Below, in pieces: positions 34,180-45,075 of a DNA stretch of 64,000 nucleotides. The stretch comes from Loripinus fragilis. Its lineage: Eukaryota; Mollusca; Bivalvia; Lucinida; Lucinidae. The notes beneath the pieces were generated by a model. The model was not told where the DNA came from. It did not search any database and saw nothing but the letters and a program-made list of their open reading frames with translations. A program made the position numbers and the translations under genes. The stretch's first letter is position 1, and each line of letters begins with the position of its first letter. The stretch is taken from the NCBI GenBank assembly GCA_964019695.1, contig OZ026520.1, positions 95,395,824 to 95,459,823 of the forward strand, written 5' to 3'.

Positions 34180-34615
34180 TCGTTTAATTTGCATAGTAAT
34201 TCAGGGTCACTTACAGAACAACGCTATGTGGATGAAGTCTTTCTCCCACATGTCCTGCAAATCTATCAGACTATTGGTACCAGTTTTCTCTTCCAGCAAG
34301 ACAATGCTAGCATACCTACAATATGGCAAAGTACTGTTTTCAAGCTAGTCATGTCATGCCCCCTTGACTGGTCTTCCCGGTCCCTATCGATCTCCAATCT
34401 GCCAGCCCTGGAATATTCTAGGCTGGTGGGTCCATCATTGTAACCCATCCCAGCTGCCACATTTCCCAAATTTGAACACTAGCTGCTTGAACAATGGCAA
34501 TGTATTCCACAGGGGGGTGGGGAACCACCCCTGACTTCTTTTTAGCATGTGCAAAATGCTCATAGAATGCATACATAAAGATGGTGGTCATACAATATAT
34601 AACTTACACAACATA
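34180..34615 (+). pseudogene. Tc1-type transposase relic
   Basis: The C-terminal half of a Tc1-like DDE transposase, which would cut and paste the element at TA sites. QRYVDEVFLPHVL and FLFQQDNA (with the second catalytic Asp) are in the first frame. A frameshift near 34330 moves the rest, where RSPICQPWNILG corresponds to the usual SPDLSPIE-H-WD-LG block. The third acidic residue position reads Cys. The family's terminal GGHTIY-like motif is at about 34580. Frame breaks and the lost catalytic residue make it dead. No TIR pair was identified. It is intronic in Wnt7. Confidence 0.75.
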
Positions 34616-35155
34616 TAAATTTGTAATCATAACATGTTCATGTCTGTATTTATTTTCAACAAAGCCGGTGAATTGGGGTGGCCTTCTTTCTATTAACATG
34701 AGTATATGTACTTTAAAACTATCCACACATGCATATACTGGATTTTACTTGCAAATTATTATCTTCTTATTTAAATGATCAATTTATATAAAATTAAGAA
34801 ATGGACCCACAGAGAAGGAGGGTTATGATGTGAGGACTTGTGACACTTTGATGAAAAAGAATTTCCAGCATTTAGAGACACCCAAGGGGTTTGGCGACAA
34901 GGGGACAGGGCATTTATTTCGGAGGGACAAGAAAATCAAGATCAAATTTTTGAGGGAACAGGGGAATAAGGGCAATATTCGGGGATCAAGGAGTAAATGA
35001 AAACTTTCCATTTTTTGGAAACAGTATGTCACTCCAATTTATTTCTGGGGAACAATGTAACAGGTACAAAATTCACCCCTTTTAGGGCTTCCATGTCGTC
35101 TATCAACTATGTGGTGATTAGATCAACCGTATCATTTAGATGTTTGGTAACTTTT
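34616..35155. other. Intronic, nothing recognised
   Basis: A G-rich patch (gggacaggg, ggggaataaggg) lies at 34890-34990 and is otherwise featureless. Confidence 0.4.
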
Positions 35156-35352
35156 TCGCAGCGACTTTTGTCGTTTGCTGATAACCTTTGCAAACAGCTA
35201 GTAAACAAATCAAGACAGACAAAACATGGGCCCTAATTTGGGTCCAAACCATTTGACACTCCAATATGTTCCTGAATGATTTTTTTAAATAAATCTTGAA
35301 ACAGGTAAGCAGATGACAACATAAGTATGAAAAGTTACCCAGCATGCAGTTA
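35156..35352 (+). repeat. Family F copy next to a second Wnt7 acceptor
   Basis: gcagcgacttttgtcgtttg, ctttgcaaacagct, gggtccaaaccatttgacac, gttcctgaat, gtaagcagatgacaac, gttacccagcatgcag. It ends about 28 bp before the acceptor at 35380. The right-hand part matches 27710-27812. Confidence 0.7.
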
Positions 35353-35380
35353 ATCCCTTTTATTTCTCTGTATCTTTCAG

Positions 35381-35652
35381 CCAGTAAAGAATCCGCCTTC
35401 TGGTCAGCCATTAGTTCCAGTGGTGTTGTGTATGCCATCACACAGGCATGTAGTGTGGGAAACTTAGATCAGTGTGGCTGTGATAAAACCAAAATGGATA
35501 ACAAGAAAAACCAAAAGGGATGGAAATGGGGCGGATGTAGTGCTGATATTCGACATGGACTTACATTAGGTCGAAAGTTTTTAGATGCTAGAGAAATAGA
35601 ACAGACAGCAAGATCCCTGATGAATAGGCATAATAATAAAGCTGGCCGAAAG
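35381..35652 (+). CDS. Wnt7: Wnt7, third coding exon (middle of N-terminal domain)
   Basis: The exon opens after the acceptor tatctttcag with two bases completing an Ala codon split across the intron. It ends at gccgaaag before the donor gtttgt, in phase 0. It adds 90 full residues. ESAFWSAISSSGVVYAITQACS, DQCGCD, GWKWGGCSADI, FLDAREI and LMNRHNNKAGRK are standard Wnt landmarks, and four cysteines fall here. Both boundaries match vertebrate WNT7 (after the VG of the previous exon and after AGRK). The N-terminal helical domain presents the lipid thumb to Frizzled. The donor GTTTGT is weaker than the GTAAGT of the previous exon. The ORF reads on for 8 codons into the intron and then stops. Confidence 0.93.
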
Positions 35653-35959
35653 GTTTGTAAAACTTTATCTGTTTATTAATACCTGGTGTAAAGGCCTTTC
35701 CAGTTTTGTTTTGTTGCTTGTTGATGATGGAAGAGAAGATGACCACATTCCACTAAAAGCGGGCTATCATTGGCCCGCCAGAAAACGCCATTAGATGGAG
35801 TTTCCCTGGCGTGTCGATGATGGCCCTACATTGAATGCTGGCTTTTGTAGCTGTGCGATTTTTAAGTGGATCCTTCCAAGTATTGCTAAGAACACCTATA
35901 TTTTTGTGATTTTCCAGTGGGGGGGGATCCGCGCATGCTCATGAATATGCTCTTCCTCA
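35653..35959. other. Intronic spacer
   Basis: Donor gtttgt at 35653. Nothing else recognised. Confidence 0.4.
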
Positions 35960-36170
35960 GTTAGTTAATTTGATTTGAGTGCTTCTTTGTGGTGATACAT
36001 TTAATAAGCTAGGAAGTTTCTTGCAAATTATACAGTATATTTCAGAATAAAGGGCAATACTTTGGCCAGTAAAATAGTTAAGACTCCAACGGATGGGGCT
36101 GCTGTCCACTCTAAGGCGGTGATTCAGATATTGTTAATTCATTGCTGCTCCCATTGTGAGTGGGGGTGGT
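35960..36170 (+). mobile_element. PLE-B tail fragment
   Basis: ttgtggtgatacatttaata, ctgctgtccactctaaggcg, attcattgctgctcccattg. Confidence 0.6.
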
Positions 36171-36286
36171 TCAGATACTGTTAATGCGTTGTTAATTCCC
36201 ATTGTGTGTGTGTGATTGCTTTGCATTATTTGCATTTATGTTTTCATGAGTGTCTCTTTGTCTGTATTGTAATGTCTCTTTCTCAT

Positions 36287-36726
36287 GTTCAGGCAACTTC
36301 GGACATCGTTTAATTTCGGACATACATTTGGAAACAGTGGAAATCCAGATGCAACGGCTCCTTATGACAGTAATAAAGAGGGCAAAGATCAGGAATCCAT
36401 ACAATCAAGAACCACACCTGACCCAGGATACCAATGGGAAAGTGACAACATCACAATTAGACATAAAAATGAGAGCACTAAGGTCAGTCCTTTCCCAGCA
36501 GGTGACCACAAGGCATCAACATACAGACGTGCATGAAAGCATAACAAACAAGACAAAAATAACATAAATGATCCACAAAAGAAGCACCGCCTTGGAACGG
36601 TCTGTCTCATCGGGATTTTTACTGTTAGCTTAGTAAATCTATCATTTATTCCAGTAATTAAAATATGAAACACACGAAGTTGCTGTCTGAATTTAACTTA
36701 TGTCCGAAGTTACCTGACTTAACCCC
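36287..36726. mobile_element. Family L MITE split by a PLE-A insertion
   Basis: Left terminus caggcaacttcggacatcg and right terminus atgtccgaagttacctgac are inverted. The order ttggaaacagtggaaatcc...tctcatcgggattt matches the intact copy at 42993-43194. A PLE-A tail (36372-36603) lies inside the central gatgagacgtctcatc palindrome. Confidence 0.75.
36372..36603 (-). mobile_element. PLE-A 3' tail inside family L
   Basis: aagatcaggaatccatacaa to accgccttggaacggtct. Nested as described for the host MITE. Confidence 0.8.
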
Positions 36727-37222
36727 TATAATATTGTTTGGTTTGGTTTGCCCGGCTAATTTTTTGTATAGGTGGACATAATCCCCCCATGTTTTTTGCA
36801 AGGTGGACATTTCCCCCCTGATATTTTTACAATGTGGACATAATCTCCCTTATTAATTTTACAATGTGGACATAACCCCTACCGGACAAAGTTTCCCCAC
36901 CCATTATTCAAGCTTGTCATTTGATGGGCTCTCAGAGCTTCAAAAAAAGGCATTCCCTAAAATTGCATTTTATTTAGTTGTTTTCGTTTCCTTTTTAAGG
37001 GTTTCATGTTCACAAAGGGTAAAATGTAATAAAAAGAAATAACTGGTCTAACTGAGCGCTACTTAGGTCAGTCAACCTTATTATTGCCTAATTGATGGTC
37101 ACAGTTTACTGGAATTTCTTTGTAATATTTCAATACTTAATGATTATCAAAGTTGATAGATAATTGATAGGACAATGTCTATTTTTTGTTGTTGTGTTTT
37201 TAAATTTATTGTTGATAAACAC

Positions 37223-37392
37223 AGTGCGCGTCTGTTTATATGTGCTTTGTGGTCACCTGCTGGGAAAGGGCTGACCTCTTGGCTCTCGTTTGTGGTGTCT
37301 TCTGTGAGTTTGTCACTTTCCCATTGGTATCCTGGGTCAGGTGTGGTACTTGATTGTATCGATTCCTGATCTTTGCACCATTACTTACTTTT
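37223..37392 (+). mobile_element. PLE-A 3' tail
   Basis: gtgcgcgtctgtttatatgt to cattacttactttta, nearly identical to 27458-27628, so a recent insertion. It is nested in the 36756-37945 element. Confidence 0.8.
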
Positions 37393-37487
37393 ATTATAAT
37401 TTTAACAAAGGGCCCTTGCATTGCATAACCTACCATTTCTTATATGTGATATTCTAATTGGATCTTATTTTAAACTCTTTGTCTACA

Positions 37488-37672
37488 AGCGGCGACTTTT
37501 ATCGACTGCTGATAATCTGTGCAAACAGTTTGGACCCAGACAGAAAGGCGGTCCTGATCTGAATCCTAACCGTATGACACTCTGATAGTTTTCCTGAAAG
37601 TTTTTTTTTATAAAGTTAATTTAGAAAAAAGTCAGCAGATGAAAAATTACTCGACATGCAAAGAATTAAAAG
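37488..37672 (+). repeat. Family F copy
   Basis: agcggcgacttttatcgact, ctgtgcaaacagtttggacc, gtatgacactctgatag, agtcagcagatgaaaaatta, cgacatgcaaagaattaaaa. This copy is not next to an exon and helps define the family's right end. Confidence 0.7.
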
Positions 37673-37945
37673 TCATTGGTAGTTTGGGGGAGCAGAAAAA
37701 TGTCCTATGACTCTTTTAAATGAAACAGATAAACTTTAGAATACGCTTTTAGGAAGCTCTGAGAACTAAATCATCAAGTGATAAGCTTTAAAAAAGTGTG
37801 TGTGGGGGTGGGATTTTGTCTGGGAGGGGTTATGTCTATGTTTTAAAATTCAAAGGGGGGATTATGTCAATGTTGTAAAAACATTAGGAGGATTATGTCA
37901 ACCTTGCATAAAATATGGGGGGATTGTGTCCTCCTAAACACAAAT

Positions 37946-38184
37946 GAGCAGGGGGTTGTCTGGGGGTTGTCCTTCACTCTTGGTTTGTTGCTTTACATCC
38001 CAGCAACACCTATGGTCATGTCAGGACGGTCCACTCACCTCACCACACTTTTTCCTGGGCAAGCTTGAACAAGCGGTTAACCAGTACTTCGTGCACATAC
38101 TTTTGTTTGTAACTGACAACAACTCTTCTTGAATAAATCAGCGAAAGAGAGGATAATGACCGTAGAAATCATTTCATGATCAAT
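37946..38184. other. Intronic spacer
   Basis: Nothing recognised. Confidence 0.4.
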
Positions 38185-38292
38185 ATCCGCGAAGGTATGG
38201 AACCAGGCTGAGATCAAACTTGCTACCCCTGGATCTGCAGTCAGATACGCATCTATAGTCAGACACGTTGCCTCTGCGCTATGCAGCTTCGT
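38185..38292 (-). mobile_element. tRNA-like SINE head or tRNA pseudogene
   Basis: On the minus strand: gctgcatagcgcagaggcaa resembles an A box and agcaagtttgatctcagc a B box, with an enlarged middle. No anticodon arm can be drawn with confidence. Confidence 0.5.
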
Positions 38293-39237
38293 ATTATAAT
38301 ATTGTAAGGAATCAGGAGAATGTCAATTAGGCACCATCTTTTTTGTTCAATTTCCTTCTTTGAAAACTTCATAGAAATGAGCATTTAAAAACGATCTTGA
38401 GAGCTTGAATAAAGTTATATCAAAGGTCTATTAAGTGAGATAATTAGAAGCTAGACACAAAAACAAGCAAGTCAATTTACAGAACAAACAAAATGAAGCG
38501 AATAATCTTTTAACCATTATTTTGTTTGATTTTTGGATTCTATTTAAACATCGCTTTGACAAAATTTAAGATAATTATCAATTTAATTCAGAATTATCTG
38601 CTCAATTCAATTAAGGGCGTTTATTAGTATTTCTTTCATCTGATAATATCTTGTGGTGACGATAAATGGTTATTCACTTGTTACAGCTTTTCAACAGATG
38701 AGTGGGTTTTAGTAAAGAGACGACCACAGTGATAATTAAATTTGTCTTTGACTAGTTGTAACTGTTAACAATATTAGATCTTCTGTGATAATAGTTTCTT
38801 GATCGAAGATGTAACTTCTTAAGAATCGACCATGAATGGGATGACTTCAGTGTTTACACTGAACTATTGTCTAGTCGACTCTATAGGGACTTGTTGACCG
38901 GTGTTCAATAATCGTCGTGGAAGGTCCGTTGTCCTACACACAACGACTCTTTGTTACCGAACCAAAACTGGTTATTAAATCCACAACGCCTCTTGACGTT
39001 GCGCTGATACTTTGAAGATAAAACGTAATTTATGTACTTGAGGGTGCGAAATGAATAATTTGGATATAAGAAAATATCCACTTGTTGGACCAACCATTTC
39101 GAACCAAATTCATAAACAAATAATAGTTTTCATTTTGGATAAATAATACCAGTTATAATAGTACTATCATAAAAACGCCTAAAGCTTTTTTGCCAATTAG
39201 TTTAATCCTTTTATGACCAGAATCACCATACTTTGCC
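38293..39237. other. Intronic, nothing recognised
   Basis: No supported feature. Confidence 0.4.
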
Positions 39238-39312
39238 TTTTCCTCGCGATGCCGTGGGTTGGTCTGCGGGGTTGCGGTTCTGGCATTTCCTGGTCAAACT
39301 CACTTGCTTTTT
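39238..39312 (+). mobile_element. PLE-B tail fragment
   Basis: ttcctcgcgatgccgtgggt, tctggcatttcctggtcaaa, ctcacttgc: the last 75 bp of the family. Confidence 0.6.
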
Positions 39313-39733
39313 GAACCATTCTTTCCATGCCTTGCTTTGACACCGAACATGATTGATATATCAGATTTACATGTGAGAGAAAGTTATCGAGCAATTGTCG
39401 CTTTTTTATTTTAATGTTTAAGTCACAATTATAATTGTGTGAAGCATGATCTTAGTGATCAGAACACCACAAACAATGGACAAAATACATTAAATCATAC
39501 CATATCGAAAGAGAAAAAATTGAAATCTGCTAGAAACAATGAAACATGGGATTTAAATTAAGGCTACAAACACACATAAAATTATCGTCATTAAATATCC
39601 AGTAACAGGGTTGGATTATGATATACATAATAATTAACAACATGAAACTTCTAAATTGATCATACTGTGTACATTCTCTTAACTCAAAAAATACATTTTA
39701 TCATTATCTATCTGTGATGCTAAGAGCAATAAA
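39313..39733. other. Intronic, nothing recognised
   Basis: No supported feature. Confidence 0.4.
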
Positions 39734-40205
39734 AGTAAGTAAGGGTGCAAAGATCAGGAATCGATACAATCAAGTACCATACCTGACCCAGGATACCAAT
39801 AGGAAAGTGACAAACTCACAGAAAGACACCACAAACGAGAGCTAAGAGGTCAGCCCTTTCCCAGCAAGAGACCACACAGCACAAAGAAACAGACATGCAC
39901 AAAGGCATAGCAAACACAAGACAGAAAAAACATAAAAGATCCACAAAAGAAGTACCGCCTTGGAACGGTCAGTAAAATATTACTGGAGGGCTTAAACCGG
40001 TTTCACGGCGCCAACCTCACCCTTAATTCAGATGTGGATCAAGACACATATATATTTGGTTTGCATGAAAGACCCCTAACTTATCAATGCATCATCTCCT
40101 AAAACATATAAATCAAGATATAACAAGGAGATAAAGCAAAGATACGGACTCAACAGTAAATAAAACGGAATAACGGAGCAAAAGAAATCCAACAGGTAAA
40201 ACCCA
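39734..40205 (-). mobile_element. PLE-A full 3' tail
   Basis: Matches the inverse of 27165-27628 nearly end to end: aagtaagtaagggtgcaaag through aaccggtttcacggcgccaa to agaaatccaacaggtaaaac. It is antisense to Wnt7. Confidence 0.85.
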
Positions 40206-40663
40206 ATTAGCACTAATTAAGTGAGGTCAGTTTTTGCAGTTAAACAGATCTGTAATTTCCAGGTAAGCAGCAACTTTAAACAAATTTTATACCAAAAAGT
40301 GTCCTTATTTTTCAACATAATAAAATGACTGAAAATACGTTTTCAATTATTTTTGCGTAAAATACATTAGTAGCTTCCATATTGAGTTCGACCAACAAGT
40401 ATTATTTTAAGAATAATGAAGAAATTTCAAGTATTATGTCAGAAATTGATCACCATTTTCCTAGGCTGACCAAGAAAATAATGGTAAAAGACAACTGATC
40501 TCAGTGGATATTCCATCATACATGTAATTTGTCACCGTATTTTATCCTAAAACAGAAGAAAAGATGGTAAAAAGCAGTTTGAATGCAAAGAAGATGTATT
40601 GTACACACTATGTGAACTTACATAAGTATGTTAGCATCCTGTATTATAGTGTGTTGATTTGAT
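40206..40663. other. Intronic, nothing recognised
   Basis: No supported feature. Confidence 0.4.
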
Positions 40664-41114
40664 TAGATTGTTTCTCTGTGATGCATTATATAAGTTAGGA
40701 AGCATCCCCGCAAGCTAAACATTTTTGTGTTTTAACAACAACAGAATCTTGGGAGAAGATTTAGCATCAGTAAAATGCATTTAAGCCCCCAGTGGCTTAT
40801 GTTGCTGTCCGTTCTAAGGCGGTGGTTTTGTTTTGTTTTTAGCTAATGGATGAGCTGATAGTATACCAGTCATTTAATTCATTGTTAACTGCACCCCCAT
40901 TGGTTTGCGGGGTTTCTGGGATTGGTCCTTGTTTTGTTATGCATTACTTAATTCTTTTTCTAGTTTTGCAATCATTTTGCCGCAAAAGAAAGAGCTGGTG
41001 ACTTTCCTAGTGTCTTATGACTCTTAGCGTTATGTGGCTCTTCCTCGCAGTTTCGTATGCTGGCTTGCTGTGTGTGGATGTGATATTTCCTGACCATCAT
41101 CACTTACTTTTTAA
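40664..41114 (+). mobile_element. PLE-B 3' tail
   Basis: ttctctgtgatgcattatat, cagaatcttgggagaagatt, cccagtggcttatgttgctg, ccgttctaaggcggtggttt, cagttttgcaatca-like sequence, tcactta at the end. Confidence 0.7.
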
Positions 41115-42992
41115 TCGGTGCACAACCACAGACAAACTAAAATAGATAACGATGTCTAGCTATCCATGAATACAGGAAACACCAATTGATCTGAAATTTT
41201 TACCATTGGTCACCTAACGCTTAATGTGGCCTCGAGTTTGTGGGCGACTGCCGTTTTTAAATTTTGCAGATTTTCTCTAATTCCCGAAATATCCATTTTT
41301 AGATTATTTTATTAGTAGCCCAAATAAATACATATTGCATTGCTAATTCCAAGTAACAGACTTTAGTACTAGCCATAGGCGGATCCATGGGAAGTAGGGT
41401 GTCCCTAGAAATGCTGGATCAGACATTCCTCGAGAAGCAATTGGATAGGGTCTAATAACTTCTCGAGGGAGGTTCTACGACCCTCTGTGAAATACGTTGA
41501 CGACTATTAAGACTTCAGCATCTACCTTAACATCGATTTTCATTGTATATGTAAAGGAAGTTGACGACCAGGCAGGTGACACTATAATGAATGAAAAACA
41601 ACCTCTTCCATCATATCGCGACGACACACAGCAAAACCAACAATGTAAGTGACTATACATTTGGACAGTTTAAAGATTCTTCTGTTTTAATATAACACAA
41701 TGCAGACTTTTAATACATATAGACGAAGAATAGTTTTATTGATCAGCTTGTGCGTTGGCGAACAACGATACTACATAACACAATATGCTCTTGCGAAGCC
41801 TGGTGATATGGAAATGTTTGTAGTTTTTGGTCGTACCCAAACTCAAATACTATTAGTTAATTCATCAAGACTGATGTATGACAAGACAGCTAATAAAACG
41901 CTAATACAGACATCAAGTTATGGTATGCATAAAAGTGTCATGTTTCACAGATTGTGTGTGAGGCACTGTCAATATTTATGAGGGCTAGTCAAAACTTATC
42001 CTTACAGGTGACCTGAGCACATTTAGACAAGAGTACGTGATCAAAAAGAATTTTTATTATTTCTCAACCAAAATATATGTTGTGGGATGCAAAGTTGCCC
42101 CCGGTGTGCAATTTTGGTCGCTTAAGCGAGATTTTATAAAAATACATCTACTTCATCCAGCTTTTGAGATGGGGCAAATGAATGCACCAGGGTGCTATGA
42201 TCCTGGTTAACGCAACTTTTGTTATTTGAATCAAAATTGTACATCAAAATTAACATTTCCATTTTCTACAACATAATGAGGAAGAGACACAAGAACACAG
42301 ACAAATAAAGGCACAATAACTAGCCCTTATACTAACGGGTTCTTCCTTCTGACTTGGAAAGTCCATTGCATATATCTAGTGGTATCCGGTTATAATTTTC
42401 AAAAAAATATTGTTTTTTTTTGTCAAAACATTTTTTTTTTACAAAACCAAACACTGTATACCCTGATGAAATGCTGCATTAAATTAACTAACTGTGATTC
42501 ATCTGCTGTAAGGAATGCGTAATTAGATTAAACCAAACACAGCATCGAAGAAATAAACATAACACAACAAATTGCTCAAGAGACATATTCTTGCAAAAAG
42601 AAAAATATTTGAATTAGTATACATTGCATATTCATGCGTTATCATTATATGCTCGTTTAGGTAATCATTTGAAAAGGGGCGAACCAAGACATGTTTCTAG
42701 CTTTTCCTAGCATTTAAAGAATATAAGTACATCTATCATTCAATGTCATTTGTTAATGAAGATAAAAATAGCAAAAAAGCAAAATAGTAAAATACTATTA
42801 GATCCATCTATTCTTGTGAATGACTGGTACTTGTCCCAAAGATTTCCACACTGTAAAAAATACGCGTAAGCTAACACTCGTCTCGAACATGTGAAACGTA
42901 CCAATATCTCAAAAACTGTTCTAAAGGGATCTTACCTAATTGTACCTGAATTGCCATATACTTTGCAATATTGCCTATATGTGTGTTTTCAT
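41115..42992. other. Intronic, mostly nothing
   Basis: A family K fragment on the minus strand at 42045-42090 (tttctcaaccaaaatatatg). A solo family D-like scrap at 42450-42480 (aaacactgtataccctgatg). No coding region supported; the 93-codon frame near 41700 shows no domain. Confidence 0.4.
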
Positions 42993-43194
42993 GTAGGGTA
43001 AAGTCGGGTAAATTCGGACATCAGGTAAATTTGGACACACGTTTGCAAACAGTGTAAATCCAGATGAGACGTCTCATCAGGATTTTCACTTTTTGCTAGT
43101 TTGTTTAATTTTTATTCCAACCATTCAAAATAAAAGAAACAAGGTCGCTGTCCGAATTTAGACGACTGTCCGAATTTACCCGACTCTACCCTAC
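42993..43194. mobile_element. Family L MITE, intact
   Basis: 28-bp termini 42993-43020 and 43167-43194, inverted with one mismatch (gtagggtaaagtcgggtaaa against its complement). The centre holds the palindrome gatgagacgtctcatc. The whole element is 202 bp and non-coding. No clear target duplication. Confidence 0.85.
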
Positions 43195-43487
43195 TTGCCA
43201 GTAAACATTTTTGTGCGGAAATGGGAGATTGTGGACTTCATTATTCAGCTGGTATCATAAAATATTATTAGGTCTGAGATAACACCATGTCCCGTGATTT
43301 ATTGTACTAATCAATTAAAGCTGTCATATTACAGTATGGTCAGTAACATATGACAGATAATTGGACAATAAATACGTTCTCGAGAAATGAGCCTTTACCA
43401 AAATAGGGCAAGATTTGGCGAGTAGGATACACATGGTCTGGGCTGCCGTCTGTTCTACTTAGTAATATGTTAGCATCAACGGGCTCA
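43195..43487. other. Intronic, with a possible PLE-B scrap
   Basis: 43395-43460 (gggcaagatttggcgag, gggctgccgtctgttctact) resembles the PLE-B tail. Confidence 0.4.
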
Positions 43488-43992
43488 GTTATTTATTGAT
43501 GAGATAAAAGGTGCCTGATGCTTTGGCTGGGGTTTACCTGTTGGACTTCTTTTGCTCATGTATTCAGTTTTATGTACTGTTGAGTCCTTATCTTTGCTTT
43601 ATTTATTCTTTTAATATCTTTTATTATATGTTCTAGGAGATGATGCATGGATAAGTAAGGGTCTTTCATGCAAACCAAACATCTATGTGTCTTGATCCAC
43701 ATCTGAACTAAGCGCCATGAACCCCGTTTGAGCCCTCCAGTAAAATATTTTACTGACCGTTCCAAGGCGGTGGTTCTTTTGTGGATCATTAATGTTATTT
43801 CTGGCTTGTTTTTGTTATTATTTCATGCACTTTGTTAATTGTTGCCTTGTGGTCACCTGCTGGAAAACGGTTGACCTCTTGGCTCTCGTTTGTTATGTCT
43901 AATTGTGAAGTTACATCACTTTCCCATTTGTATCCAGGGTCAGGTGTAGCGCTTGATTGTATCGATTCCTGATCTTTGCATCTTTCTTACTT
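43488..43992 (+). mobile_element. PLE-A full 3' tail
   Basis: gatgagataaaaggtgcctg, gtttacctgttggacttctt, gatgatgcatggataagtaa, accgttccaaggcggtgg, ending tttcttactta. Matches 27105-27625 with small gaps. Confidence 0.8.
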
Positions 43993-44474
43993 AGAACCAC
44001 TGGCTTACGGACCGGAGTGGACTTAGTGCCCTTGGCTTCCGAAGATATTCAGACCTGGACTGAGGTGTTAGCTGAAACTTTATAAAGTTGTCTGATACAT
44101 TAGACTTTAACAAGCCATTAAACGAGTCTTACATGTCAAAGAAGTGTAATTATTTTAACAACGTGATATGTTTACATAATCTCTTCTTGTGTTGTCGCCG
44201 TCGTTTTAATTTAATTACCCCATTAATTAGTGCTTAAATGACATTGAAGTTATACCATGTAATTTTCTTTGAGGGCGGACTCGTATTATTACATAGTGTC
44301 AGGCTACATATATCTTTCCTACAAGTTTCATAAATTTTCCTTTAACCATGTTCCTTCTTGTGTAACGATGCATGCAGAGTGTCATTCACAACGTTTGTAG
44401 TATGGGTGTACTTGTTGTCTTTTTGAGAGATCGCTGCACCTTTCTATACATTGTAATAAATTTGGGCCTGCACA
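43993..44474. other. Intronic, nothing recognised
   Basis: No supported feature. Confidence 0.4.
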
Positions 44475-44531
44475 TCTCTCTCTCTCTCTCACACACTCTC
44501 CCTCTCTCTTTCTCTCTCTCTCTCTCTCTCA
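44475..44531. repeat. (CT)n microsatellite
   Basis: CT dinucleotides with CACA and CCT interruptions. Source of the Arg/Glu- and Leu/Ser-rich chance frames. Confidence 0.9.
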
Positions 44532-44574
44532 GCGAGACGATTACAAATCTGAAAAGGACACAAATTACTGTATA

Positions 44575-45075
44575 CCAAAACAAGTCTATAACACACAAAA
44601 AACACACTAATAATATGAGTACCAATAAACAGTGAAACAACAGCAACAAAGTCACTGCCTTAGAACGGGCAGCAGTCGAAGCCACTGTGGATGGGGCGAT
44701 GGCTTAAAAAATATTACTGGCAAAATCATATAGATTCTGCTGCTGTAAATACACAAACTTTGTTTAGCTCGCATAGAAGCTTCCTAACTTAATCAATGTA
44801 TCATCACAGGGAAATTACCAAACCAATTAAAATACTGCGATGAAACAAAAAAAGGACTTCCAACTAAATGCTAAAATTAACAAAAAAAACGGTTGAGCCA
44901 CGGTTTGCCCAGCCATTGAAAATCATTGGGCATTGGCCCACCAATGAAAGCTTTAGGGCTGTACCGCCATTGAGTCTAAGACCTGACACGTTGTCATACA
45001 ATTAAAGAGGAAACTATAGCTATTATAGAACGTGATTGGGTTTACAATCAGTCATGCTGCCAATGCTATATCCCT
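44575..45075 (-). mobile_element. PLE-B tail plus RT C-terminal remnant
   Basis: The tail runs from caaaacaagtctataacaca through tcactgccttagaacgggca to about 44930. From 44940 to 45075 the minus strand retains pieces of the RT C-terminus (the VNPIT region: gtgattgggtttacaatcag). Frames are broken. Confidence 0.6.

Larger units (their letters stand above)
36756..37945. mobile_element. 1.2-kb TIR element with repeated GGACATAATCCCCC
   Basis: The left arm 36756-36902 and right arm 37803-37945 are inverted copies of about 140 bp. Each arm is itself built of four units of the form aggtggacataatcccccca followed by a T-rich tract and gcaa or acaa. The interior has no transposase and holds a PLE-A tail and a family F copy. 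It is intronic in Wnt7. Confidence 0.75.

Noticed and set aside
44386..44685. 99-codon frame with Arg/Glu repeat
   Set aside because: Translation of the (CT)n microsatellite plus a PLE-B tail.
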